Of a DNA stretch of 64,000 bases, positions 17,822 to 24,907 are shown piece after piece. The notes below the pieces were generated by a model, which was given only the letters and a program-made list of their open reading frames with translations, was not told the DNA's origin and ran no database searches. The translations under genes were made by a program, and so were the position numbers. The DNA lies in contig NZ_CP011514.1 in NCBI RefSeq assembly GCF_001653795.1, forward strand, positions 4,956,727 to 5,020,726. The letters are read 5' to 3'. Position 1 is the stretch's first letter. Every line of letters begins with the position of its first letter. The DNA comes from Mitsuaria sp. 7 (GTDB lineage: Bacteria; Pseudomonadota; Gammaproteobacteria; Burkholderiales; Burkholderiaceae_C).

Positions 17822-18229
17822 ATGAACCGCCTCGTCGGCATCCTCCTCGTCATTGCCGCCATCGTCGCCGGCACCTATTTCTTCGGCTGGAAGGGCGCCG
17901 TCCTGGGGACGTCCTGCGTCATCTTCTATCTGCTCATCCAGTTCTCGCAGCTGATGCGCGTCATGCGCACGGCGCAGAACTCGCCGCTGGGGCATGTCTC
18001 CAGCGCGATCATGCTGAACTCGAAGCTGCACGCCGGGATGAAGCTGATCGACCTGATCCGGATGTGCAAGTCGCTGGGCATCAAGGTCGAGGAGAACACC
18101 TACCGCTGGACCGACACCGGCGGCGACGCGGTGGACGTGGTCATGGAACGCGGCGCGGTCGCGCGATGGACGCTGATCCGCGCCCAGGAGCCGGAATCGG
18201 CGTCCCCCGACGACACACCGGCCGCATAA
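17822..18229 (+). CDS. Conserved small membrane protein of unknown function
   Basis: 135 aa. Two closely spaced hydrophobic segments (about 5-20 and 24-45) are followed by a cytoplasmic-looking domain with LIDLIRMCKSLGIKVEENTY and a short acidic, Pro-rich tail. I do not recognise a named family. It lies between radA and ilvE, all on the same strand, and the 52-bp gap to ilvE suggests co-transcription. No start alternative near the ATG at 17822. Confidence 0.75.
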   Translation: MNRLVGILLVIAAIVAGTYFFGWKGAVLGTSCVIFYLLIQFSQLMRVMRTAQNSPLGHVSSAIMLNSKLHAGMKLIDLIRMCKSLGIKVEENTYRWTDTGGDAVDVVMERGAVARWTLIRAQEPESASPDDTPAA

Positions 18230-18281
18230 AATCCCCGACTTCGCAGCACCCGGCCCATTCGCGGCCGACAAAGGAAGACTC

Positions 18282-19205
18282 ATGTCTCTGGACGATCGCG
18301 ACGGCAAGATCTGGATGGACGGCGAGCTGGTGGACTGGCGCGACGCCAAGATCCATGTGCTGACCCACACGCTGCATTACGGCTGCGGCGCCTTCGAAGG
18401 CGTGCGCGCGTACCAGACGCCCAAGGGCACCGCCATCTTCCGGCTGCGCGAGCACACCGAGCGCCTGTTCAACAGCGCCAAGATCCTGCGCATGAAGATC
18501 CCGTTCTCGATCGAACAGGTCGAGGAAGCGCAGAAGGCCGTCGTGCGCGAGAACAACCTGGCCAGCTGCTACCTGCGTCCGCTGACCTGGATCGGCAGCG
18601 AGAAGCTGGGCGTGAGCCCCAAGGGCAACAAGATCCACCTGATGGTCGCCGCCTGGGCCTGGGGCGCCTACCTGGGCGAGGAAGGCCTCAAGCGTGGCAT
18701 CCGCGTCAAGACCAGCAGCTACACCCGCCACCACGTCAACATCACGATGACGCAGGCCAAGACGGTGTCGAACTACACCAACTCGATCCTGGCCAACATG
18801 GAAGCGACCGAGGACGGCTACGACGAGGCGCTGCTGCTGGACGCCTCGGGCTTCGTCTCCGAAGGCGCGGGCGAGAACCTCTTCATCATCAAGAACGGCG
18901 TCGTCTACACGCCGGACCTGTCGGCGGGCGCGCTCAACGGCATCACCCGCAACACCATCTTCGCGATCTGCGAGGACCTGGGCCTGAAGCTGGTCGAGAA
19001 GCGCATCACCCGCGACGAGGTCTACATTTCCGACGAGGCCTTCTTCACCGGCACCGCCGCCGAAGTCACGCCCATCCGCGAGCTGGACCGCATCGAGCTG
19101 GGCAGCGGCAGCCGCGGCCCGATCACCGAGAAGATCCAGTCGGCCTTCTTCGACATCGTCAACGGCCGCAATCCCAAGTACGCCCACTGGCTGAGCGTGG
19201 TCTGA
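18282..19205 (+). CDS. ilvE: Branched-chain amino acid aminotransferase
   Basis: 307 aa, class IV PLP aminotransferase. The PLP lysine is K160 in NITMTQAKTVSNYTNS; the family signature continues with E-A-L-L-L-D-A-S-G-F-V-S-E-G-A-G-E-N. It transfers amino groups between glutamate and the keto acids of leucine, isoleucine and valine, the last step of their synthesis. A strong ribosome binding site (AAAGGAAG) precedes the ATG at 18282. A small zinc-finger gene follows 66 bp later, an arrangement I recall as common in betaproteobacteria. Confidence 0.95.
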   Translation: MSLDDRDGKIWMDGELVDWRDAKIHVLTHTLHYGCGAFEGVRAYQTPKGTAIFRLREHTERLFNSAKILRMKIPFSIEQVEEAQKAVVRENNLASCYLRPLTWIGSEKLGVSPKGNKIHLMVAAWAWGAYLGEEGLKRGIRVKTSSYTRHHVNITMTQAKTVSNYTNSILANMEATEDGYDEALLLDASGFVSEGAGENLFIIKNGVVYTPDLSAGALNGITRNTIFAICEDLGLKLVEKRITRDEVYISDEAFFTGTAAEVTPIRELDRIELGSGSRGPITEKIQSAFFDIVNGRNPKYAHWLSVV

Positions 19206-19271
19206 GCGGGGCCCGCCCTGCCCCGTCCACCACCGGATCGCCAGCCCCAGCAAGCCTTCAAGAACAAGATC

Positions 19272-19490
19272 ATGAGCGCCAACACCACCACGCCCAAGGC
19301 CACCGTCGAAGTCACCGCGCAGGACCTGCAAGGTCCGGGCGTCGTCTTCTGCCCGAATCCCAAGATGCCGCTGTGGAGCAACCACCCGCGCGTCTTCATC
19401 GACCTGAGCCACACCGGCGAAGGCGCCTGCCCGTACTGCGGCACGCTGTACAAGCTGAAGGCCGGCGAGCACCTGCCCTCCGGTCACTGA
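19272..19490 (+). CDS. zf-CHCC zinc-finger domain protein
   Basis: 72 aa. Zinc ligand candidates are Cys in VVFCPNP, His in NHPRVF(I)DLSH and the C-P-Y-C pair near the C-terminus, the layout of the zf-CHCC domain also found in the NDUFS6 subunit of complex I. The function of the bacterial form is not established. It is on the same strand as ilvE, 66 bp downstream. Confidence 0.88.
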   Translation: MSANTTTPKATVEVTAQDLQGPGVVFCPNPKMPLWSNHPRVFIDLSHTGEGACPYCGTLYKLKAGEHLPSGH

Positions 19491-19553
19491 GCCACGACGG
19501 CCGACGCCTGGACGCCGGCCCTCGCCCGCTCCCTTGAACAAGGAACGAGACCC

Positions 19554-20015
19554 ATGGTGCGCAAGCCTCAGACCGCCCTGCTGCTGGCCTCTCCGGAGGA
19601 CACCGAAGCGCAGTTCTACGAGGCCCTGCAGGCCGGCGACCTGGAACGCCTGATGGCCGTCTGGGGCGACGAGGACGAGGTCTGCTGCGTGCATCCCGGC
19701 GGGCCGCGCGTCGTCGGCGCGGCGGCGATCCGGGCCAGCTTCGAGCAGATCTTCGCCAGAGGTTCCATCCCGGTTCATCCGGAGTGCCAGCGCAAGCTGG
19801 TCAACGGCGAGACGGCGATCCACCAGGTGCTGGAGCGCGTCGAGATCACTGACGAGGACGGCGTGCAGAGCGCCTGGGTCGTCGCCACGAATGTCTACCT
19901 GAAGACGGCGCTGGGCTGGCGCATGGTCGCACACCATGCGAGCCCGGGGACGTCGCAGGACGTGAAGCAGGAGCTGGCCATCGTGTCCGCCGGCGCGCCC
20001 ACGACGCTGCATTGA
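19554..20015 (+). CDS. SnoaL-like / NTF2-fold protein
   Basis: 153 aa. The pattern EAQFYEALQAGDLERLMAVW, then CVHPGGPRVVGAAAIRASF, then WRMVAHHASP is that of the DUF4440/SnoaL-like NTF2 fold. Members range from small isomerases and cyclases to non-catalytic ligand-binding proteins, so no activity can be assigned. It ends 11 bp before the YheT-like hydrolase gene, so the two are probably co-transcribed, and possibly with ilvE. Confidence 0.82.
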   Translation: MVRKPQTALLLASPEDTEAQFYEALQAGDLERLMAVWGDEDEVCCVHPGGPRVVGAAAIRASFEQIFARGSIPVHPECQRKLVNGETAIHQVLERVEITDEDGVQSAWVVATNVYLKTALGWRMVAHHASPGTSQDVKQELAIVSAGAPTTLH

Positions 20016-20026
20016 GAGGGTTGTCC

Positions 20027-21049
20027 ATGCAGTACCAGGCACCTCCCTGGTTGCCCGGAGGTCACGCGCAGACGATCTGGCCCGCGCTCTTCGCGCGGCG
20101 CTACGAAGGTTCCCCGCCGCAGTTCCGTCGAGAACGCTGGCAGACGCCGGACGGCGATTTCGTCGACGTCGAGCACCTGATCGATCCCGCGACGACTCCC
20201 GCAACGACTCCCACCGCGGCGCCCTCGACGGGTCCTGCGGCGACGCCGGCCGAACGTCCCCTGCTCGTGCTCTTCCACGGGCTGGAAGGCTCGGTCGAGA
20301 GCCAGTACGTGCAGGCCTTCGCCGCGGTCGCGCAGCAGCGCGGCTGGGCCTTTGCGATGCCGTACTTCCGGGGCTGCTCGGGCGAACTCAACCTCGCGCC
20401 GCGGGCGTACCACTCGGGCGACTACACCGAGATCGGCTGGATGCTGGAGCAGCTGCGCGCCTCGCATCGCGGCCCGATCATCGCCGTCGGCATCTCGCTG
20501 GGCGGCAACGCGCTGCTGCGCTGGGCGCAGGAAGCCGGTGACAGCGCCGCCCAGACGGTGAAGGCCGTGTGCTCGGTCTGCTCGCCGGTGGACCTCACGG
20601 CCGCCGGCCATGCGATCGGCAAGGGCTTCAACGGGCTGGTCTACACGCGCATGTTCCTGCGGACGATGATGCCCAAGGCCATGAGCAAGCTGAAGCAGCA
20701 CCCGGGCCTGTTCGACGCCGAGCGGATGCGGCGCGTGCGCAACCTCTACGAGTTCGACAACATCTTCACCGGGCCGGTGCACGGCTTCCGCGACGTCGAC
20801 GACTACTGGCTGCGCGCCTCGGCCAAGCCGCACCTGGCGCGTATCCGCATCCCGGCGCTGGTGCTGAACGCGCGCAACGATCCGTTCGTGCCGGCACACA
20901 GCCTGCCGGAGCAGAGCCATGTCGGCGCGCACGTGACGCTGTGGCAGCCGCGCGAAGGCGGGCATGTCGGCTTCCCGTCGGGCCGGCCGCCCGGGCACGT
21001 GCGCACGATGCCGCAGCGCGTGACCGACTGGCTCGCGACGCGGCTCTGA
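20027..21049 (+). CDS. YheT-family alpha/beta hydrolase
   Basis: 340 aa from the ATG at 20027 (MQYQAPPWLPGGHAQTIWPA, a hallmark YheT N-terminus); a TTG 15 bp upstream overlaps the previous stop and is less likely. The oxyanion HG is in LLVLFHGLEGS, the nucleophile Ser in VGISLGGNAL, and the catalytic His in EGGHVGF. YheT/ABHD relatives hydrolyse esters, but the physiological substrate in bacteria is unknown. An unusual Ala/Thr/Pro-rich insert (about residues 60-80, built of ATTP-like units) interrupts the N-terminal region. Confidence 0.9.
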   Translation: MQYQAPPWLPGGHAQTIWPALFARRYEGSPPQFRRERWQTPDGDFVDVEHLIDPATTPATTPTAAPSTGPAATPAERPLLVLFHGLEGSVESQYVQAFAAVAQQRGWAFAMPYFRGCSGELNLAPRAYHSGDYTEIGWMLEQLRASHRGPIIAVGISLGGNALLRWAQEAGDSAAQTVKAVCSVCSPVDLTAAGHAIGKGFNGLVYTRMFLRTMMPKAMSKLKQHPGLFDAERMRRVRNLYEFDNIFTGPVHGFRDVDDYWLRASAKPHLARIRIPALVLNARNDPFVPAHSLPEQSHVGAHVTLWQPREGGHVGFPSGRPPGHVRTMPQRVTDWLATRL

Positions 21050-21107
21050 GCCGCCAACGCCAACCACGACGGCCCGCCTCGCGGGCCGCGACCGGAAAGG
21101 AACGCTC

Positions 21108-21647
21108 ATGGACGCGATCGTCGAAGCCGCGCTGAAGAAGTGGCCCAACGTCCCGCACTGCTACGGCTGGCTGGCGCTGGACGCGCGCGGCGACTGGTAC
21201 ATGCGCGACGAGCGCATCCAGGCCGCGGGTCCGTTCCCCACGGTGAAGGGCAGCCGCATCGTGCACGACAAGCTGATCGGCTTCATCGACCGCAACTACG
21301 CCTCGGATGACCAGGGCGCCTGGTTCTTCCAGAACGGGCCGCAGCGGGTCTACCTTCAGCTGGAGGTCGCGCCCTGGATCTGGCGCCTGCAGCCGGACGG
21401 CCGCGTGCTGACCCACACCGGACGCGAGGCGCAGGTCGCCGGCGCGGTGCTGGACGAACAGGACCGGCTGTTCCTCGAGACCGATCTGGGCCTGGGGCTG
21501 GTCCACACGCAGGACATGGGCCTGGCGGCGGACGCGATCGAGGCGGGGCGCTGGTCGATGTCGAACGCCACGCATGCCGAGCTGATCGCCCGCCATGGGG
21601 TGTTGCTGGCGCCGGTCGACCCCAAGGGGGAGTCGGGCAAAGCCTGA
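21108..21647 (+). CDS. Conserved protein of unknown function (DUF2946-type annotation in relatives)
   Basis: 179 aa. Conserved-looking segments are LKKWPNVPHCYGWLALDARG, GSRIVHDKLIGFIDRNY and WFFQNGPQRVYLQLE. From memory such proteins in Burkholderiales are labelled DUF2946, but I am not certain of that number. No signal peptide or membrane helix; cytoplasmic. The ATG at 21108 has a GGAAAGGAA ribosome binding site. It precedes a bidirectional terminator and is the last gene of the plus-strand run that began with radA. Confidence 0.75.
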   Translation: MDAIVEAALKKWPNVPHCYGWLALDARGDWYMRDERIQAAGPFPTVKGSRIVHDKLIGFIDRNYASDDQGAWFFQNGPQRVYLQLEVAPWIWRLQPDGRVLTHTGREAQVAGAVLDEQDRLFLETDLGLGLVHTQDMGLAADAIEAGRWSMSNATHAELIARHGVLLAPVDPKGESGKA

Positions 21648-21687
21648 CCCTTCCAAGGAGCGGGTCGACCCGACGATCGCCCATGAA

Positions 21688-21711
21688 AAAGCCGACCCTC
21701 GGGTCGGCTTT
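21688..21711. terminator. Bidirectional intrinsic terminator
   Basis: Perfect inverted repeat with 11-bp arms (AAAGCCGACCC and its complement) and a 2-base loop, with A5 at one end and TTT at the other. It lies between the convergent DUF2946-type gene and the cytochrome gene. Confidence 0.88.
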
Positions 21712-21732
21712 CGCGCTTCCGGTGAGCGAGGT

Positions 21733-22341
21733 TTACTGCGACGCGGCGGAGGCCGGAGCGGCAGGTGCCGAGGCACCGGCATCGGCACCGGAGGCGGCTG
21801 CGGCGGGCAGCTTGGGCTCGTCGAACTTGGCGCCGCCCTGGTTGGCCATGTAGACGACGGCGCGGGAGATCTCGAAGTCGCTGAAGTCGCCGCCGCCCTG
21901 CGGGCCCATGTTGCCCTTGCCCTTGAGGGCGGAGTGCACCAGGGTGTCGAAGCCGGTCTTCACGCGGGGGCCCCAGGCGTCGTGGTCGCCGAGCTTGGGC
22001 GCGCCGGCCGCGCCGGTGGCGTGGCAGGCGGCGCACTGGCCCTGGAAGACCTGTTCGCCGGTCTTCATCGCGGCGGCGTTGGTCAGGTCCTTGAGCTCGA
22101 TCGAGCCCACGGGCTGGATGCGGGCGGCGACGGCCTCACCCTCGAGGCCGGTGCCGCCGGCGCCGGGCTTGATCTCGCTGGACACGTAGTTCGCGAGCAT
22201 CACGATGATCACGATGGGAATGACGAAGGCGAAGAAGACGGCGACGATCAATTGCTTGGGGGTCTTGATCGGGCCCTCATGGGCGTCGTGTCCTTCGGCG
22301 TGCGTGTCCTGGGCGTTGGCGTGGTCCTGGGTTCCGCTCAT
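21733..22341 (-). CDS. Membrane-anchored cytochrome c5-type protein
   Basis: 202 aa. One N-terminal membrane anchor (residues 30-51), then a periplasmic class I heme domain with C-A-A-C-H at 103-107 and a Met-containing loop (GNMGPQGG) that can give the axial ligand. The C-terminus is an Ala/Pro-rich tail. The start is the ATG at 22341 with GAGGA upstream; the frame runs further up without family resemblance. It likely passes electrons to a terminal oxidase or other periplasmic acceptor. Confidence 0.9.
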   Translation of the reverse strand: MSGTQDHANAQDTHAEGHDAHEGPIKTPKQLIVAVFFAFVIPIVIIVMLANYVSSEIKPGAGGTGLEGEAVAARIQPVGSIELKDLTNAAAMKTGEQVFQGQCAACHATGAAGAPKLGDHDAWGPRVKTGFDTLVHSALKGKGNMGPQGGGDFSDFEISRAVVYMANQGGAKFDEPKLPAAAASGADAGASAPAAPASAASQ

Positions 22342-22354
22342 GAATTCCTCGTGG

Positions 22355-22371
22355 ATCGAATCGAATCGAAT
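22355..22371. repeat. Short tandem repeat, ATCGA x 3.4
   Basis: Three perfect ATCGA units plus AT, 14-30 bp upstream of the cytochrome c5 start codon, inside its expected 5' untranslated region. Confidence 0.8.
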
Positions 22372-22623
22372 ACGGCAGACGCGAGTCCGGGTTTGCGAGG
22401 GGGTGTCGGATGACGGATCGCCCTGGGGAAACCGGACCGTGGAACAGCAAATCGGCGCAGTATAGCCAGCCCCCTGTCGCCCCACCCTGGGGCTTTCGTC
22501 AAGGTCGGCACGTTGGTGGGGCAGGTGTTGCGCGAGGGTCGCGCAGGTGTGCGCCCAAGTGTTCGCGATGGTGCCGTTTTGACGGGACTGGCGTAGTCGG
22601 GTCGAGGAGGCTCAGAAGAAGGC

Positions 22624-22629
22624 TAGAAT
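22624..22629 (+). promoter_or_regulatory. Probable -10 element of tRNA-Arg
   Basis: TAGAAT, 14 bp upstream of the mature tRNA 5' end, followed by a GC-rich discriminator (GCGCGC) typical of stable-RNA promoters. No good -35 at 17 bp spacing is evident. Confidence 0.45.
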
Positions 22630-22643
22630 GCGCGCTTCCCGCG

Positions 22644-22718
22644 GCGACCGTGGTGAAGTGGATATCATTGGGCCCTCCGAAGGCTTAGTCGCAAGTTCGA
22701 TTCTTGCCGGTCGCACCA
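22644..22718 (+). tRNA. tRNA-Arg (anticodon CCG)
   Basis: 75 nt that fold into a complete cloverleaf. The acceptor stem GCGACCG pairs with CGGTCGC; the T arm is GCAAG-TTCGATT-CTTGC; the anticodon loop CTCCGAA gives anticodon CCG (bases 34-36), reading CGG. The D stem is short (GTGA with TCAT) and the variable loop has 4 bases. CCA is encoded (22716-22718). A terminator follows 10 bp downstream, so this is a monocistronic tRNA gene. Confidence 0.95.
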
Positions 22719-22728
22719 GAATTCCCAG

Positions 22729-22760
22729 AAGCCGGTTGTCACGAGAGTGGCAACCGGCTT
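22729..22760 (+). terminator. Intrinsic terminator of tRNA-Arg
   Basis: Hairpin with 14-bp arms (AAGCCGGTTGTCAC with GTGGCAACCGGCTT, one G-T pair), GAGA loop, followed by TCTGCTTTCTGT. Placed 10 bp after the tRNA CCA end. Confidence 0.88.
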
Positions 22761-22968
22761 TCTGCTTTCTGTCGCTGCTTCTGTCGTTGCATGGCGCCGA
22801 TCCCCCATCGGCGGGCCAACCAACACGCAAATTCGCTCATACGGGTGCCGCCATTTGTGCGATTGCTCCGCGAACGGATTTGCCTAGAGTTCCTCACCTC
22901 TGCTTCAGCGCGACCGACCAGTCAGTGCCCCGCTGGAGCTGGCTTCACGCCCGCGAAGAGGTCTTCGG

Positions 22969-23544
22969 ATGGAACTGCTCAAAGAGAACTGGATCAGGCT
23001 CGCTTACGGCGCGGCCAGCGTCGGCATCGTGTGGGCCGCGTATCACTTCCGCGTCGAGGTCCTGTCGGACAAGGACACCTTCGACCGCTTCAGCTACATC
23101 GGCGGTGTCGCGACCTTCATCGGTTTGCTGATCACGGTGTCTGAAGTGCTGCAGGCGATCAGCATCTCCAAAGGCATCCGCGCCGAGGCGCGGGCGCTGC
23201 TGGCCGAGGCACAAAAGGTGGATCGGGCGGCCCTGTTCAGCGAGTGCCTGCTGATGATCGATCGCATCAACGACGACGTCATCGACAAGCGATTCGCAAC
23301 CGCTCTGCAAGGCCTCCAACAGGTCCGACGCTCTTTCCTTCGCGCGGCTACGCCCAGCACCAGCCCGGAGGCGCTGTCTGGAAAGCTGGCTGAGGTTGAA
23401 GAACTCTTGCAAGAGTCGGTTCGAGCGGCTGCCACGGCGTCCCGCTACAAGCGCGGCTCAGTCGAGATCCAACAAGCGCTTCTGGCGGCCAAAGAGATTC
23501 TTGAACAACTCATTTCTGGAAGGACTGCGAACCATGTTCCCTGA
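22969..23544 (+). CDS. Two-helix membrane protein with coiled-coil tail, unknown function
   Basis: 191 aa; ATG at 22969 preceded by GAAGAGG. Two membrane segments (about residues 10-27 and 43-65) with a short charged loop, then a long helical cytoplasmic region (KGIRAEARALLAEAQKVDRA onward) ending in an AAKEILEQLI helix. I do not recognise the family. The stop overlaps the next gene by 11 bp, so translation is probably coupled. The pair is the only content between tRNA-Arg and an SDR gene, a setting where small accessory modules often insert, but no repeated tRNA end is seen downstream. Confidence 0.7.
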   Translation: MELLKENWIRLAYGAASVGIVWAAYHFRVEVLSDKDTFDRFSYIGGVATFIGLLITVSEVLQAISISKGIRAEARALLAEAQKVDRAALFSECLLMIDRINDDVIDKRFATALQGLQQVRRSFLRAATPSTSPEALSGKLAEVEELLQESVRAAATASRYKRGSVEIQQALLAAKEILEQLISGRTANHVP

Positions 23545-23830
23545 CAAGATCCGACGCTTCATCTCCAAGCTCGTTCAACGGACCGAGGCCGGCGAGATCC
23601 CGTGGGAATACGACCTGTTCGAAGCGGTCGCCTGGAAGGAAAAGGACTTCGCGGTCTCCCTCGATTACTCGTTCAATGGCAGGGAGGATTGCGGCGTCTT
23701 CCGTTTCGTCTATCGAGATGCGCAAGGGAGCGAATTCGAGTTCTACACGAACAGCGACAGTGCCGACTATCCGCTGACGAAGCACCTCTTCGACAGTGCG
23801 CAGGCGACCAAGATGGAACTTCCGTTTTGA
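23534..23830 (+). CDS. Small cytoplasmic protein coupled to the membrane protein upstream, unknown function
   Basis: 98 aa from the ATG at 23534, which lies inside the end of the preceding gene in another frame (11-bp overlap). It has a helical start (FPDKIRRFISKLVQRTEAGE) and an aromatic, beta-rich middle (DFAVSLDYSFNGREDCGVFR, FEFYTNSDSADYP). No membrane helix or signal peptide. I do not recognise it. The overlap suggests fixed stoichiometry with the membrane protein, perhaps as a partner bound to its cytoplasmic tail. It is followed 51 bp later by an unrelated SDR gene. Confidence 0.65.
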   Translation: MFPDKIRRFISKLVQRTEAGEIPWEYDLFEAVAWKEKDFAVSLDYSFNGREDCGVFRFVYRDAQGSEFEFYTNSDSADYPLTKHLFDSAQATKMELPF

Positions 23831-23881
23831 GGATCGGCGAGGCGGATACTGGGCTTTCCACAGGTCCACCGAAGCCCCGTC

Positions 23882-24907
23882 ATGCGCCTCCTCATCCTCG
23901 GCGGCACCGTCTTCCTCGGTCGCCACGTCATCGCCGCCGCGCTGGCGCGCGGTCACACGGTCTCGATGCTGAATCGCGGCCGGCACGGCCCGGGTTTGTT
24001 CCCCGAGGTCGAGCGCCTCATCGGCGATCGCGACAGCGACATGAGCGCGCTGCGCGGTCGCGAGTTCGATGCGGTCATCGACTGCACCGCGTTCAACCCC
24101 GTGCAGGTCGAGCGCACCGTGGCCGCGCTCGACACAGGCGCGCCGCATGTGGTGCTTGTGTCCTCGATCTCGGCATACGGCGTGTTCCCGCCGCATCGCG
24201 TCTTCGACGAATCGACGCCGCTCGCTGAAGGCAATGAAGGCTACGGACCGTTGAAGGCCCGGGCCGAAGAGGCGCTCGCGAGCGCCCTGCCCGACCGGCA
24301 CGCGATCGTGCGGCCGGGACTGATCGTAGGCCCGCATGACCCGACCGGTCGATTCACGTATTGGCCGGCGCGCGTGGCTCGCGGCGGCGAGGTGCTCGCG
24401 CCTGGGCGGCCCGATCGGCCCGTGCAAGTCATCGATGTCCGCGACCTCGCCGCGTTCTGCGTGGCACTCGCGGAGTCACGGACCACCGGCGCGTTCAACG
24501 CGGTCGGGCCGCAACTGTCGATGAAGGCGTTGCTCGACGCCTGCCTCCAAGCCGTGCCAGGCAGCGATGCCCGCTTCACCTGGAAGCCGGACGCCATGCT
24601 GTTGGTACTCGGCGTGGCGCCGTGGACGGGGCTGCCGCTCTGGCTGCCCGAGGAGGATCCGACTCACGGCGGCATGCTGCTCGGCGACGCATCGCGCGCC
24701 GTTGCCGCAGGTCTCACGACCCGCTCGATCCAGGAGACGGCAGCGGACACCCTCGCCTGGGCGAGAGCGCCGCTCGAGCCAGGCTGGGATGCCAGCAAGC
24801 TCGTCACGACGCTGGCCCCGGAGCGCGAGGCGGAGATCCTCGCCGGCCACTCCGCCACGGACCGCCCGAGCGGCCCGGGCGGCGCAGGCCATCTCAGGTC
24901 AACCTGA
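23882..24907 (+). CDS. NAD-dependent epimerase/dehydratase family protein (extended SDR)
   Basis: 341 aa. N-terminal nucleotide-binding motif GGTVFLGRH (an atypical G-G-T-x-F-L-G), then D63-type acidic residues and VLVSSISAYG with the Ser region; the Tyr/Lys pair expected of SDRs would lie near GNEGYGPLKARAEE (Y-G-P-L-K). The N-terminal GGTxFLGRH form is common in mRNA-binding-like/SDR proteins of bacteria. Substrate unknown. The C-terminal 14 bp overlap the convergent chemotaxis receptor gene. Confidence 0.85.
   Translation: MRLLILGGTVFLGRHVIAAALARGHTVSMLNRGRHGPGLFPEVERLIGDRDSDMSALRGREFDAVIDCTAFNPVQVERTVAALDTGAPHVVLVSSISAYGVFPPHRVFDESTPLAEGNEGYGPLKARAEEALASALPDRHAIVRPGLIVGPHDPTGRFTYWPARVARGGEVLAPGRPDRPVQVIDVRDLAAFCVALAESRTTGAFNAVGPQLSMKALLDACLQAVPGSDARFTWKPDAMLLVLGVAPWTGLPLWLPEEDPTHGGMLLGDASRAVAAGLTTRSIQETAADTLAWARAPLEPGWDASKLVTTLAPEREAEILAGHSATDRPSGPGGAGHLRST

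Larger units (their letters stand above)
22342..22643. other. Intergenic region between cytochrome c5 gene and tRNA-Arg
   Basis: 302 bp without a credible gene. It holds the promoter of the cytochrome gene (minus strand), a pentanucleotide repeat (ATCGA, 3.4 copies, 22355-22371) in that gene's leader, and the promoter of the tRNA at the right end. Confidence 0.6.

Noticed and set aside
16160..18370. 736-aa minus-strand frame opposite radA and the small membrane gene
   Set aside because: Covers several well-recognised plus-strand genes; composition is typical of an antisense shadow.
21070..21088. Hairpin CGGCCCGC-CTC-GCGGGCCG ahead of the DUF2946-type gene as a terminator
   Set aside because: It has an 8-bp stem but no T-run, and lies 20 bp ahead of a ribosome binding site in the same transcription direction; termination is unlikely.
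22644..23830. Genomic island with att sites at tRNA-Arg
   Set aside because: I looked for a repeat of the tRNA 3' end (TTCGATTCTTGCCGG) after 23830 and found none, and there is no integrase, so an island cannot be claimed.
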